Below, one piece after another: positions 27,286 through 35,575 of a stretch of 64,000 bases of DNA (its first letter is position 1; each line of letters opens with the position of its first letter). The position numbers and the translations under genes are program-made. This DNA comes from Lewinellaceae bacterium (GTDB lineage Bacteria; Bacteroidota; Bacteroidia; Chitinophagales; Saprospiraceae): the NCBI GenBank assembly GCA_020636435.1, contig JACJXX010000002.1, positions 682,001 to 746,000 on the forward strand, given 5' to 3'. The notes under the pieces are model-generated. The model ran no database searches. It had not been told where the DNA came from and saw only the letters and a list, made by a program, of their open reading frames with translations.

Positions 27286-28323
27286 TTATTTTTGAGATTT
27301 AGCCTGAAGTGATTTTTTTTCCTTGTCAATAAGGCTTTGCCAAAGGTTGGTATCAACATATACTTTTAAAACTTTGGCGTTTTCCGGTTGATTAAGAACA
27401 CTTCTTTTGATTGAAGTAATCAGCGTCTTCTGGACGGAGTAATAAGATAGCCCCAGGCAAGATTTAATGATAGATTTCAGCTTCTTTGGATTATCAAAGC
27501 TAAAATTACCTGATTGAAGTGTTTTTTCAATAAGCTCTTCAATTTGCTCCTCATTAGGCAAGTCTAAATGGAGTTTTAGGTCAAATCGGCGCAACAAGGC
27601 ATCGTCGATCATTTCCACCTGGTTAGTAGCTGCAATGAAAATACTATCCTGAGGCATGTAGTCAAAAAGTTGAAGGATGGTGTTAACCACCCTTTTCATT
27701 TCCCCGTGGTCCTGACTATAATCCCTCAATTTGCCAAGTGAATCGAATTCATCAATGAACAGGATACATTCTTCCTGGGCGGCTTGCCGAAAAATTTTTG
27801 CTAAATTTCTGCTGGTCTCGCCAAGTTTAGAAGAAACGATGGCACCAAGGTTAACGACAATCATGAGTTTGTCTAATTCCCCAGCCAAAACGTAAGACGC
27901 CAGTGTTTTTCCACAGCCAGAAGGGCCAGAGAACAGTACTTTATTGGAAACAGGAAGGTTTAATTCTCGCAAAGACTCAATCTTCTTATGTTCCCGAACA
28001 AAATACTCCAGTTCCTCTTTCATGGCGTGATCACAAACCAAATTATCGAAGCGATAATCTGAAGTCAACTTCTCAATGATGAGTTCCTTTAGTTCCCTGT
28101 TCTCTTCTCTAAGCTGGTGCTTGGGAGTCCCTACCCGGACCAAGCCTTTTCCCTGTTGTTCCCGGATGGCTTCTTTGACAATTGACTGGAGTTGTAGGGC
28201 AAAATTGGTCTTTTTGGTCTTTTTTGAATATTCTATGAGCTCGTTTAAGACGTCCAATAGCCCTTCCTGATCGTTCTTGAGGCCAAGTTTTACTAAGTCT
28301 TTTATGTAGTCGTATTGGCTCAT
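27286..28323 (-). CDS. AAA+ ATPase, IetA-like partner of the subtilase
   Basis: 345 residues from M-S-Q-Y-D-Y (28323); the frame opens at 28356. A helical N-terminal part (about 1-100) precedes a classic AAA+ core: Walker A G-P-S-G-C-G-K-T (about 133-140), Walker B C-I-L-F-I-D-E-F-D-S-L, sensor 1 A-A-T-N and an arginine finger in D-A-L-L-R-R-F-D. It resembles the FtsH/IetA group. It would unfold or regulate targets for the protease, or hold it inactive. Convergent with the protease gene, so each needs its own promoter and their mRNA ends would overlap. Confidence 0.83.
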   Translation of the reverse strand: MSQYDYIKDLVKLGLKNDQEGLLDVLNELIEYSKKTKKTNFALQLQSIVKEAIREQQGKGLVRVGTPKHQLREENRELKELIIEKLTSDYRFDNLVCDHAMKEELEYFVREHKKIESLRELNLPVSNKVLFSGPSGCGKTLASYVLAGELDKLMIVVNLGAIVSSKLGETSRNLAKIFRQAAQEECILFIDEFDSLGKLRDYSQDHGEMKRVVNTILQLFDYMPQDSIFIAATNQVEMIDDALLRRFDLKLHLDLPNEEQIEELIEKTLQSGNFSFDNPKKLKSIIKSCLGLSYYSVQKTLITSIKRSVLNQPENAKVLKVYVDTNLWQSLIDKEKKSLQAKSQK

Positions 28324-28604
28324 CTGAGTTGGATAAGGTTTTGATGCAAGGTACAAATTTTGAGATCAAAAAGCACTTTTTTGATGATGTTGGCAAGTCA
28401 AAATGGTCTAATTCATTGTATCTATATATTCCGGAGTGTTTAACCCCCTATTTTGATTTGCTCTGGAATTTACAACATCCCTTCTTCGTTATTTCCCAAT
28501 TAATGCCGGAAGAATCTGCCCCAACATGGAGCAGATCAGGAACCCATTATCAATCTGGAAGGGATTGTCTTCCACAAAAAGCTACACACTAATCAGAAGG
28601 TTAT

Positions 28605-31600
28605 CTAAATCCCACTTCCTCTTTTCTCAATCATATATCCTTCCAACTCGCCATCAATTCTTTTTAAGATTTGTTTTTCTGGGTTCACCTTAAACATGTT
28701 AAGAAGCCAGTCCTTATGATCTACCTCTAAGGTTTCCAGCCAATTTGGTTGAAGAACACAGGCTCCTTCAAGGCTAACGCCATAAAGGTCAGCACCGGAA
28801 AAATCCGCGTTAAATAGGTCAGCGAAATGCAAGTCAGCGCCTCTTAAATCAGCATCACGGAAGGAAGTATCCCTGAGATCTGCCTCACTTAGGTTTGCGC
28901 CACCCAGAGTGGCATAAAAAAGTTGGGCACCCCGAAGAAAGGCACCTCGGAGGTCAGCACGATGGAGGATTGCACTATTGAGGTCTGCATCTCGGAGGTC
29001 TGCACCACTAAGGTCTGCTCCAATAAGGTAGGCGCTACGGAGCGAAGCATAACGGAAGGATGTGCCACTAAGAAAGGCACTACGGAGGTAGGCTCCATTG
29101 AAATTGACGCCTTTGAGATTAGCACCTCTTAGGTCAACGCCTCGAAGATGAGCATAATGTAGGTTGGCGCCTGGGGCGACTAACCCTGGCGATAAAAAAT
29201 TTGTCAGATCAACATCCTTTAAAGCTGCTAAAGACAACTTTATCCTTGTACTTAAACGATCTGTTCCAATTTGACGGAGATAGCGCAAAAACATATTCAA
29301 TGTTATTGCTGTTTCTTCCTCCAAAAAGGCAGGTCGAAGATCTTGATTAGAGTGAACAAATTGATGCCGACGAAGCCAATTTTGAAAATTTGGCTGTTGA
29401 GATATCTCACCCTCAGCCAACAGTGTTTTCAACCACTTTGGGAAATTGACAATTTCATCTTCCAACTTTTGGAAAAAAGTTATTTTCGAAAAAGGGCTAT
29501 TACTTTCATACCTTATTAAAGAACTACATTCTTCTCTAAATTGGTTTACACATGTTTGTTCATCGATAAGGCTCCTTTGGCCCCTCATGAATTCTTGCCA
29601 GCCAGTGTCAAAGAAAGCTCCGAATTTTATTTCATAATATCGCAGATGTCCGAAAATAGCCCAATAGCCGTGAAAGATGTGTAGTGCTTGCTGATCTGGT
29701 GGATACTTCTGTGGAATTTTATCATTATGAAGAGGATATTGGTAAATAAAGCCATGTTTTAACAGGCTTGGTAGTGAAAAATTCATTGCCTCTTGTAAAG
29801 ATTTATGACAGCCAGTATCCGCATCCATGATCTCGTACAGATAATCAAGTGTCTCATCAGTTAGTCGAGTATGACTAAAAAATCTTTGTAAATCTTCCCC
29901 AACATCATCAAAATCATGATACTGAGGTTGCCCATTGGGTTCGAGGAAAAGTTCCTTTGTTTTAGACCATATATACTCACAACATAAATATTCATAAAGT
30001 GATTTATGGAGAAATTCAATTGCGTAATGGTATTTATCGCCTTCTTCAGAATCATCATCTTGATCTTTTCGTCTTTCTTTTAGGTAAAAAGAGGTCAAAA
30101 CATCTTTCAGAATTTTGCCAAACTCCTCCTGCGTTATTTCGTTTGTTAAGAATTTTTGAATGAAAGCCTTAGTTTCTTTGAATCCCTCAATCTCATTACG
30201 GATGAGATAATTTCGGTCGGATTGGTATATTTTAAATGCCAAGAAAGCTAGGTAAAAGCGTAAATCCTCAGGTTTAAAATTGTCCTTCTTGTATTTAAGG
30301 AGACGCCCATCCTTAGCCCATTTTCGATCCAAAACCGCCTTGAAAAGATGTTGATAGACCTTTGCCCTGGAATCTACCGATTCTAAGTCGATTCCTGAAA
30401 TTAGTATCATCTGCAACAAAATGGGTAATTCAATCAACTCTCTAATGTGATCATACATTCTGTCTTTATTGACAAAATCCAAAAAACCGGGATCAATGCT
30501 AATCGGCTCACTTCTCTGTGCTACAAACCGCTTCACGAGTTCTTTCTGCTGATCGACATTTAGTGTCGCTAGGCTAAGTATAAGAGCATCAATATTGTCC
30601 AGCCGGCTTGTTTCTATGTAGTTAAACCGGGAGGTAATTACAATGAATAGGTTCTTGTACTTATTTAACATCCGGCGACATCCAAGCAAAAATTCATGAA
30701 CTTCATTATCCGATAAGCCTTGTGACATATACAACTCATCCAGGCCATCCAATAGAAGTAAGGTTGTTGTAGAACCATCTTCCCAAAAAGAAGATGCTCC
30801 AAGTTGCTCTGGCAACAGAGTTGATAATTCTTTTCTGGGGTTAAGAACGACTTCCCTATCGGCGTCCCGAAGACGAACCATGAAAACTTCTCCGGAGAAT
30901 TCAGGCCTATCTAAAAGATCATAAGCGGTTCGAAAACAAAAAGATGTCTTGCCATGCCCCGGCTGCCCAAATAATATGAGCATCCGACTTGTTTCTAACT
31001 CTATATTTATAGCGCTAGACTGCCTTGCATTGATAAAGCATTCATTAAAGTAATGGTGAATCGAATTCTTGTATTCAGTAGGAATGAAGTGTTCTTGAAT
31101 TGGAACACTTTTTTTAAACCTAAGATTATCCCGTTGTTCTTGGGGGAGTAATTTGTCAAGTATCAAAAAACCTGGCTCAATATAAACATCAGGCAAAGCG
31201 ACATCTGGCTCGCCTAAAACGGCACAATTATACTCCAGTCGTAATTCTGCTCGATAACGCTGCCGGTACATTAGGCGGCTCTGCTGCTCTATAGTAGGGT
31301 CGTATATCCATTTGTTCAATTCATTGTATCTGCCTCTTCTAAGTTCCTCAAATAGCGCATATCCAAAAAAATAGGGAAACTCCGCAGCGATACTTCTCGC
31401 GCGCGTATCTGCCATATCAAAAGTCTCCTTGAGCCATTCATAATAATATTTTTTAAAATCCTCTAACAGAGGTAGCTTGTCTGGTTTTTTCAAATCCTTG
31501 ATATGGAGTTGATACTCTTTGTCTTTTAATTGCTGAAAAGCATGATGATTGATCTCTCTTTTTTGGTAATAGAACCGGTTATTCTCATCAATTTGCACTT

Positions 31601-31859
31601 GTTCTATTTCCTGCCTAATTTGCCATCTGCAGCCTTCTATGATGCTTCTTGCAACCAAGGAAAAAGCCTCTCTTGATTTATTGCTCTTAAATTGAATGAT
31701 TTTGGTCGAGGTCAATAAAGTGTTAAGGCTTAGCTTTCCTTGCCCTTTATCATAAATGCCACTAATAGTAGCATCTAAAATTTCCCTTCCACCGAATTTA
31801 AGCTCTAAGGGATCTTTTGAAATATTGGTTTCTTCGGGGTCTTTCATATGGTGGCTCAT
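28605..31859 (-). CDS. NACHT NTPase with C-terminal pentapeptide repeats
   Basis: About 1084 residues from M-S-H-H-M-K-D; the frame opens at 31898. An uncharacterised N-terminal domain (about 1-285) is followed by a NACHT module with Walker A L-F-G-Q-P-G-H-G-K-T (about 296-305) and Walker B L-L-L-L-D-G-L-D-E-L-Y (about 367-377). A helical winged region comes next, then about 130 residues of pentapeptide repeats of the A-D/N-L-x-x form (about 915-1045). Bacterial NACHT proteins are innate immune sensors that oligomerise on detecting phage products. The quadrilateral beta-helix could mimic DNA or act as sensor. No separate effector gene is adjacent, so the effector may be the N-terminal domain. 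Confidence 0.85.
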   Translation of the reverse strand: MSHHMKDPEETNISKDPLELKFGGREILDATISGIYDKGQGKLSLNTLLTSTKIIQFKSNKSREAFSLVARSIIEGCRWQIRQEIEQVQIDENNRFYYQKREINHHAFQQLKDKEYQLHIKDLKKPDKLPLLEDFKKYYYEWLKETFDMADTRARSIAAEFPYFFGYALFEELRRGRYNELNKWIYDPTIEQQSRLMYRQRYRAELRLEYNCAVLGEPDVALPDVYIEPGFLILDKLLPQEQRDNLRFKKSVPIQEHFIPTEYKNSIHHYFNECFINARQSSAINIELETSRMLILFGQPGHGKTSFCFRTAYDLLDRPEFSGEVFMVRLRDADREVVLNPRKELSTLLPEQLGASSFWEDGSTTTLLLLDGLDELYMSQGLSDNEVHEFLLGCRRMLNKYKNLFIVITSRFNYIETSRLDNIDALILSLATLNVDQQKELVKRFVAQRSEPISIDPGFLDFVNKDRMYDHIRELIELPILLQMILISGIDLESVDSRAKVYQHLFKAVLDRKWAKDGRLLKYKKDNFKPEDLRFYLAFLAFKIYQSDRNYLIRNEIEGFKETKAFIQKFLTNEITQEEFGKILKDVLTSFYLKERRKDQDDDSEEGDKYHYAIEFLHKSLYEYLCCEYIWSKTKELFLEPNGQPQYHDFDDVGEDLQRFFSHTRLTDETLDYLYEIMDADTGCHKSLQEAMNFSLPSLLKHGFIYQYPLHNDKIPQKYPPDQQALHIFHGYWAIFGHLRYYEIKFGAFFDTGWQEFMRGQRSLIDEQTCVNQFREECSSLIRYESNSPFSKITFFQKLEDEIVNFPKWLKTLLAEGEISQQPNFQNWLRRHQFVHSNQDLRPAFLEEETAITLNMFLRYLRQIGTDRLSTRIKLSLAALKDVDLTNFLSPGLVAPGANLHYAHLRGVDLRGANLKGVNFNGAYLRSAFLSGTSFRYASLRSAYLIGADLSGADLRDADLNSAILHRADLRGAFLRGAQLFYATLGGANLSEADLRDTSFRDADLRGADLHFADLFNADFSGADLYGVSLEGACVLQPNWLETLEVDHKDWLLNMFKVNPEKQILKRIDGELEGYMIEKRGSGI

Positions 31860-32112
31860 TTTATCGAATTTATGCCCATTTAGTAGGAAGCTACCCAATC
31901 TTTACCTTCACTTGGTTTCTGCATTGCCAATTGTCTTGAATTCTGATGACGATCAGTGAAGTATTGGTTCCTAAAGATAAAAAAGGATGATTGCAGTCCA
32001 GTAAGAAGAAAGTTAGAGTTTTTTTCAGAACAATGGGTAGATGGAGGTGCGAAGGAGAGCTTCAAAGGCAACTTATATCCACTAATCCACTTTGTTATTT
32101 GAAATAGAGTTA
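31860..32112. other. Spacer upstream of the NACHT gene
   Basis: AT-rich and without a supported gene. It presumably contains the minus-strand promoter of the NACHT gene. No clear TAnnTTTG box was identified. The last three bases (TTA, 32110-32112) are the left target duplication of the element that follows. Confidence 0.4.
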
Positions 32113-32271
32113 GGCGCTAGGAAAGAATAAACTGTCCATTCTGGCTTGTCCTTTTTGCGCCATGCTGCGTTGCTCATCACTCAGGTAGCTTTGGCTATCC
32201 TCGATCTTCGCGCCTTGCCTGGCACAAAAATTACTGCCCCATAATTGAACACTTTACTCTTTCCTAGCGCC
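32113..32271. mobile_element. MITE-like element family B, copy 1 (TTA duplication at a stop codon)
   Basis: 159 bp, ends GGCGCTAGGAAAGAATAAA and TTTCCTAGCGCC. TTA flanks both sides (32110-32112, 32272-32274). The right TTA is the complement of the TAA stop of the minus-strand gene at 32272, so insertion regenerated the stop codon and left the gene intact. The core carries TTTTTGCGCCATGCTGCGTT and CGCCTTGCCTGGCACAAAAA. Copy 2 is at 59411 in opposite orientation. Confidence 0.88.
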
Positions 32272-32580
32272 TTACCTCTTCATCCCTCTCAAATGCTCCA
32301 GCACCATCCCACGCAGCTCCAGCTCCCCCATCTTATCATATTGCTCAATCGTCCATTTCTCCCGGGCGCCGTACTTTGATTGGCCGCCGATCCTGGCATC
32401 TCTGATGTTTGCAACTCTTGCCGGAAAACTACTGGCCCCCATTCCCAACCGGCGTCCGATTTCGGGCTTGGAAAACCCAATATGCTCTGTACCGTACTTT
32501 TCAACGTAAAAAGCGGTGAGCATGTCCAGATCTGACCATTTGTGCCTATTACTCATAATTTCCTGACTTAATGGTTTCAT
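32272..32580 (-). CDS. Small putative DNA-binding protein
   Basis: 102 residues from M-K-P-L-S-Q (32580), or 94 from M-S-N-R-H-K-W (32556). The upstream open frame to 32706 looks unlike coding sequence. The centre F-S-K-P-E-I-G-R-R-L-G-M-G-A-S-S-F-P-A-R-V looks like a helix-turn-helix, and the rest is charged and helical. It is not recognised as a family member. It stands between the NACHT gene and the template-like region and could be a regulator of either. Its stop codon comes from the element insertion described at 32113. Confidence 0.55.
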   Translation of the reverse strand: MKPLSQEIMSNRHKWSDLDMLTAFYVEKYGTEHIGFSKPEIGRRLGMGASSFPARVANIRDARIGGQSKYGAREKWTIEQYDKMGELELRGMVLEHLRGMKR

Positions 32581-32889
32581 TTCGGCCCCGTCCCTGTAAC
32601 ACAAAAAAAATGCACAGAGCGTTCGGCGCGAAAATCCATACGTGACGTTAAGCGGATTGCATCCCTGCAAACCACTTAAGTGCAGTATGTACTGACATGG
32701 AGGCAAGCTCCATCGTCAGTGCATTCGCCCTACCAGCACTGTGCATATGGAGGACTTTTCGTCCCGGCATATTCCAGATACGCCAGGAACAGGACATTAA
32801 TCTGTTCAACGGTAGCCATCCGGCCATACCTTTGAGTTTACCCTGTGAAATAAACGCTTCGCATTTCACAGGGCAGGCGGGACCGACAC

Positions 32890-33097
32890 CACCAGGCGGA
32901 AGCCATAGTTGTCGTTGCGGTTGCGCGGGTTGTTGCCTGCCCTGTGGAATAAAAGGTGTTCAGGTAGGGGCTATTCCACAGGGTAAATTGCGGTTCGCCG
33001 TCCGGCAGTTCTCCGTCCCGACGATCCTGTCGGGATTGTTCCACGAGCCACCCCGCCTTCGCACTGTTGCTTCGGCGGGCAGGCGCGCAAAACACGG
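32890..33097 (-). other. Candidate DGR template repeat (TR-like), invaded by micro-hairpins
   Basis: Read on the minus strand, it starts CGTGTTTTGCGCG and ends GGCTTCCGCCTGGTG, the same borders as the 3' ends of the two FGE-domain genes upstream. Between them, AAC codons recur (reconstructed residues C-R-T-A-N-R-N and N-P-R-N-R-N-D-N-Y-G-F-R-L-V), the hallmark of a template whose adenines are mutagenised. Homology covers only this segment of about 110 bp, not the FGE domain upstream, arguing against an ordinary pseudogene. Hairpins interrupt it at about 32935-32985, 33015-33035 and 33055-33085. No reverse transcriptase or Avd gene lies in the window. Confidence 0.5.
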
Positions 33098-33236
33098 TAA
33101 GTACCCACGATTAATGTCCTCCCGGCGAAGCCTCGCGGCCTCGCCGGTTATCTTTCGGGTTTTTCTGCCTGGGCTTTCCCAGGCGCTTGTTGCAATATAC
33201 GAAATTTCCCAATCTGCTGTATTCCAAATCTCGCGA

Positions 33237-33313
33237 CGCTCGTTGCCATCATTCCGTTCGCTATTTCGCTCGCTCCGGCTCGCTCATTACTCACTCCACT
33301 CCGACAACTCGCT
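33237..33313 (+). repeat. 77-bp repeat, copy 1, downstream of the 701-aa STAND-FGE gene
   Basis: Matches 35576-35652 at 74 of 77 positions. Contains TTCGCTATTTCGCTCGCTCC and inverted GTTGCC / GRCAAC ends. On the minus strand it starts about 43 bp after the stop codon of the gene at 33356. Confidence 0.85.
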
Positions 33314-33355
33314 ACTTTTAGCTCAAAGGTATGGCGCGGAAAGGCAAGCCGCAAA

Positions 33356-35461
33356 CTACGGGACGAACACCAGGCGGAAGCCCTGGTAGAAGTAGCGAGT
33401 CTCGGGGTAGTCGTAGCCGCGATCAGCCGTCCGGCAATCAGGCGCACCGTCGATCCACGAGCCACCGCGCACAACACGGGACCGACCCGATTCCGGCCCA
33501 ATTGGATTTTCAACCGTTCCCTTAGCATTGCATTCATCATAATATTTCTCGCCCAACCAATCATAGCACCATTCCCAAACGTTGCCGCTCATATCGTATA
33601 TTCCCAACTCATTGGGCTTTAAAGTTCCAACCGGGTGGGTCCTGCTATCAGAATTACCACTAAACCATGCTACCTCTTTTATATCATTGCTACCACTGTA
33701 TTCATACCCCTTTGACTGATTGCCGCCGCGGGCAGCATATTCCCACTCTGCTTCGGTGGGAAGCCGGAAACCATGGACTTTTGTGATATCATTTGTCACT
33801 TTACCCGCCGAATCCAAAAGGTTGCCCTTTGCATCATAAACTGGCAAAAAGCCACGTTTTTTGTTGAGCTGGTTGCAGAACTCGATTGCATCTATCCAAT
33901 TTACTTTTTCTACCGGGTGGTTATCATTGCCCTTAAAATTAGAAGGATTCCGTTTACCTGTTACTTCTACATATTCCGCCTGCGTAACCTGGTTTTTGCA
34001 GATCCAAAAACTATTTACTACAACTTGATGTGATGTATAATCACCAAAACTTCCCATTATAAATGAACTTCCCTCAACGAGGAAAAAATTCTTCGGAATT
34101 TTTTCCTCAAAGAACCGCTTGGCCATATCCATACCAGTAAAGATAAATGTCCTAAGAAATTCAACATTTCCAATTGCCTCCTTAGCCAGGAAAAACTCCA
34201 GTATAGACTTATGCGCAAACTTCCAGTGGCCTAAACCATCACAGGTGAGCAACGACTGGCCGGTAACTTCCTCAGGTTTCAGTTCTATTCCATTTTGTCC
34301 AGCGATAGCGATGGCTTCTTCCCTTGTAAGATACAATCGCCAGTGCTGATATATGGCAATCGCAGTTTGCTGGGATACATGGCGCAGGTTATTCACAAAT
34401 GCTTTCTCCTCCTCCAAATGTTTGCGTTTCTTGGCTTCCCGGATCAGCCATTTTTCTATCAGCGTCTCGTAGATATCATAATCCAGTTGATAACTCCGGT
34501 TGTCCTCTACCAGATAATCAATATAACTGAGCATCATGGGCCGCATCACCAGATGGCGGGCCTGCCCCACCAATTGAGCCGCTCTTTTCTTTTTAGCCCT
34601 GTTCCACAGCCGCAGATAGCCGTATTTCTTATTCAAATACCGTTTAACCTCTTTATCCGTAAAGGGAGAAAGGTAAAGCTTATTCAGAATAAAAAAACCC
34701 TTTTCATCAGGCCGTTTGACTTTCAACTCATAAGGGTTATCCTCCTGGCCAGGAAAATACTGCGTACGGCAGGTCATTACAACCTCGCAGAAATTCCGGG
34801 TCGCCTCGATGATTTCATCAACCCGGTTCTGAAAAGCCTGCGCATCGCTAACATTCGGGTCTTGAGACACAATGTTTGGGTCTTCATCCAGGGCATCGAG
34901 TAGCAAAATGGTGTTTTTCACTTCTTCCATTTTGATGCCCCGTATCTCAGTTAAAGTATCCGGGTGCGAAAACCGAAGCATCCGCATTTTGTGCTTCTTA
35001 TGCCGGTTAAAAAAGGAATGGTATCGAATATACAAGTTGATCAGAAAAGTCGTCTTCCCCATCCCGGAATCCGCGAGGATGAGGTAGAAACGTTCGCCGT
35101 CGGCTTTCTTATTAAACGCAGTTTTGATAAAAAAAGGGATCATCGGGTTTCTAGCGACGAACTCGTGGGTGAACCCCGGCTCATCCTGCCGCGCCGGAGA
35201 AGCATTCTGGTAATGAGTAGGAATGTAAAAGCGCGTAGCCTGGCGCACAGCCTGGTAGTCAAACTGCGGGTACAAATATTTTGATGCTTTCAGGTCCTTT
35301 TGGCGCTCGATCAGTTTCTTTATACCGCTTCCCAGTAACCACACCAGTAACGCTACTGCCGCCACAGATAAGCCATCACTGGCTTTCTCGCTCAGGCCCA
35401 GTTTTTGAAACCATGCACTGAAGGGTATCAGGTCCAGGAGTGCTTCAATGAATTTATCCAT
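33356..35461 (-). CDS. Membrane-anchored NACHT-type NTPase with C-terminal FGE/C-type-lectin domain
   Basis: 701 residues. A short amphipathic start and a transmembrane helix (29-45) precede the P-loop NTPase: Walker A L-A-D-S-G-M-G-K-T (129-137) and Walker B I-L-L-L-D-A-L-D-E-D (about 188-197), the NACHT form. A helical region is followed by a formylglycine-generating-enzyme-like domain (about 465-701: M-G-S-F-G, P-V-E-K-V-N-W, L-P-T-E-A-E-W-E-Y-A-A-R-G-G, G-N-V-W-E-W, V-R-G-G-S-W, G-F-R-L-V). In DGR targets this fold is the diversified ligand-binding domain. The variable part fits the last about 37 residues. It is probably a conflict sensor. Same orientation as its relative at 35719. Confidence 0.85.
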   Translation of the reverse strand: MDKFIEALLDLIPFSAWFQKLGLSEKASDGLSVAAVALLVWLLGSGIKKLIERQKDLKASKYLYPQFDYQAVRQATRFYIPTHYQNASPARQDEPGFTHEFVARNPMIPFFIKTAFNKKADGERFYLILADSGMGKTTFLINLYIRYHSFFNRHKKHKMRMLRFSHPDTLTEIRGIKMEEVKNTILLLDALDEDPNIVSQDPNVSDAQAFQNRVDEIIEATRNFCEVVMTCRTQYFPGQEDNPYELKVKRPDEKGFFILNKLYLSPFTDKEVKRYLNKKYGYLRLWNRAKKKRAAQLVGQARHLVMRPMMLSYIDYLVEDNRSYQLDYDIYETLIEKWLIREAKKRKHLEEEKAFVNNLRHVSQQTAIAIYQHWRLYLTREEAIAIAGQNGIELKPEEVTGQSLLTCDGLGHWKFAHKSILEFFLAKEAIGNVEFLRTFIFTGMDMAKRFFEEKIPKNFFLVEGSSFIMGSFGDYTSHQVVVNSFWICKNQVTQAEYVEVTGKRNPSNFKGNDNHPVEKVNWIDAIEFCNQLNKKRGFLPVYDAKGNLLDSAGKVTNDITKVHGFRLPTEAEWEYAARGGNQSKGYEYSGSNDIKEVAWFSGNSDSRTHPVGTLKPNELGIYDMSGNVWEWCYDWLGEKYYDECNAKGTVENPIGPESGRSRVVRGGSWIDGAPDCRTADRGYDYPETRYFYQGFRLVFVP
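33368..33479 (-). other. Candidate variable repeat (VR) of the 701-aa gene
   Basis: The 3' 112 bp encode V-R-G-G-S-W through G-F-R-L-V. Most variable codons are NNC (GGC, TAC, GAC, TAC, TAC, TTC, TAC), as expected if AAC codons in a template were mutated at adenines. Borders match the template-like segment at 32890-33097. Some third-position differences are not at adenines, so that exact template is not the recent donor. Confidence 0.5.
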
Positions 35462-35575
35462 TTCGTTGGTTTAAGTCTATCTCGTTATCCCTCATTACCA
35501 AGCCGATGCTGTCAAATATATGGAATACTGAATTCAAATGGATGAAGATTTAGGGTTCAATTGCTTCTATAAAGG

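Larger units (their letters stand above)
32823..33335. repeat. Segment bounded by a 14-bp inverted repeat, holding the DGR template-like sequence
   Basis: GCCATACCTTTGAG at 32823-32836 has its exact complement CTCAAAGGTATGGC at 33322-33335, with partial matching beyond (CCG before, T-A after). Between them lie the AAC-rich template-like core, four micro-hairpins and one 77-bp repeat. There is no credible protein. It may be a boundary of a moved or invertible segment. Confidence 0.5.

Noticed and set aside
32640..32870. Short minus-strand frame starting M-A-T-V-E-Q-I-N-V after the template-like segment, considered as the start of a DGR reverse transcriptase or Avd
   Set aside because: It stops after about 29 codons and shows none of the N-terminal or Y-x-D-D motifs of those proteins.
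32838..33095. 85-codon minus-strand frame over the template-like segment
   Set aside because: It is out of frame with the FGE reading and passes through inserted hairpins; not a protein.
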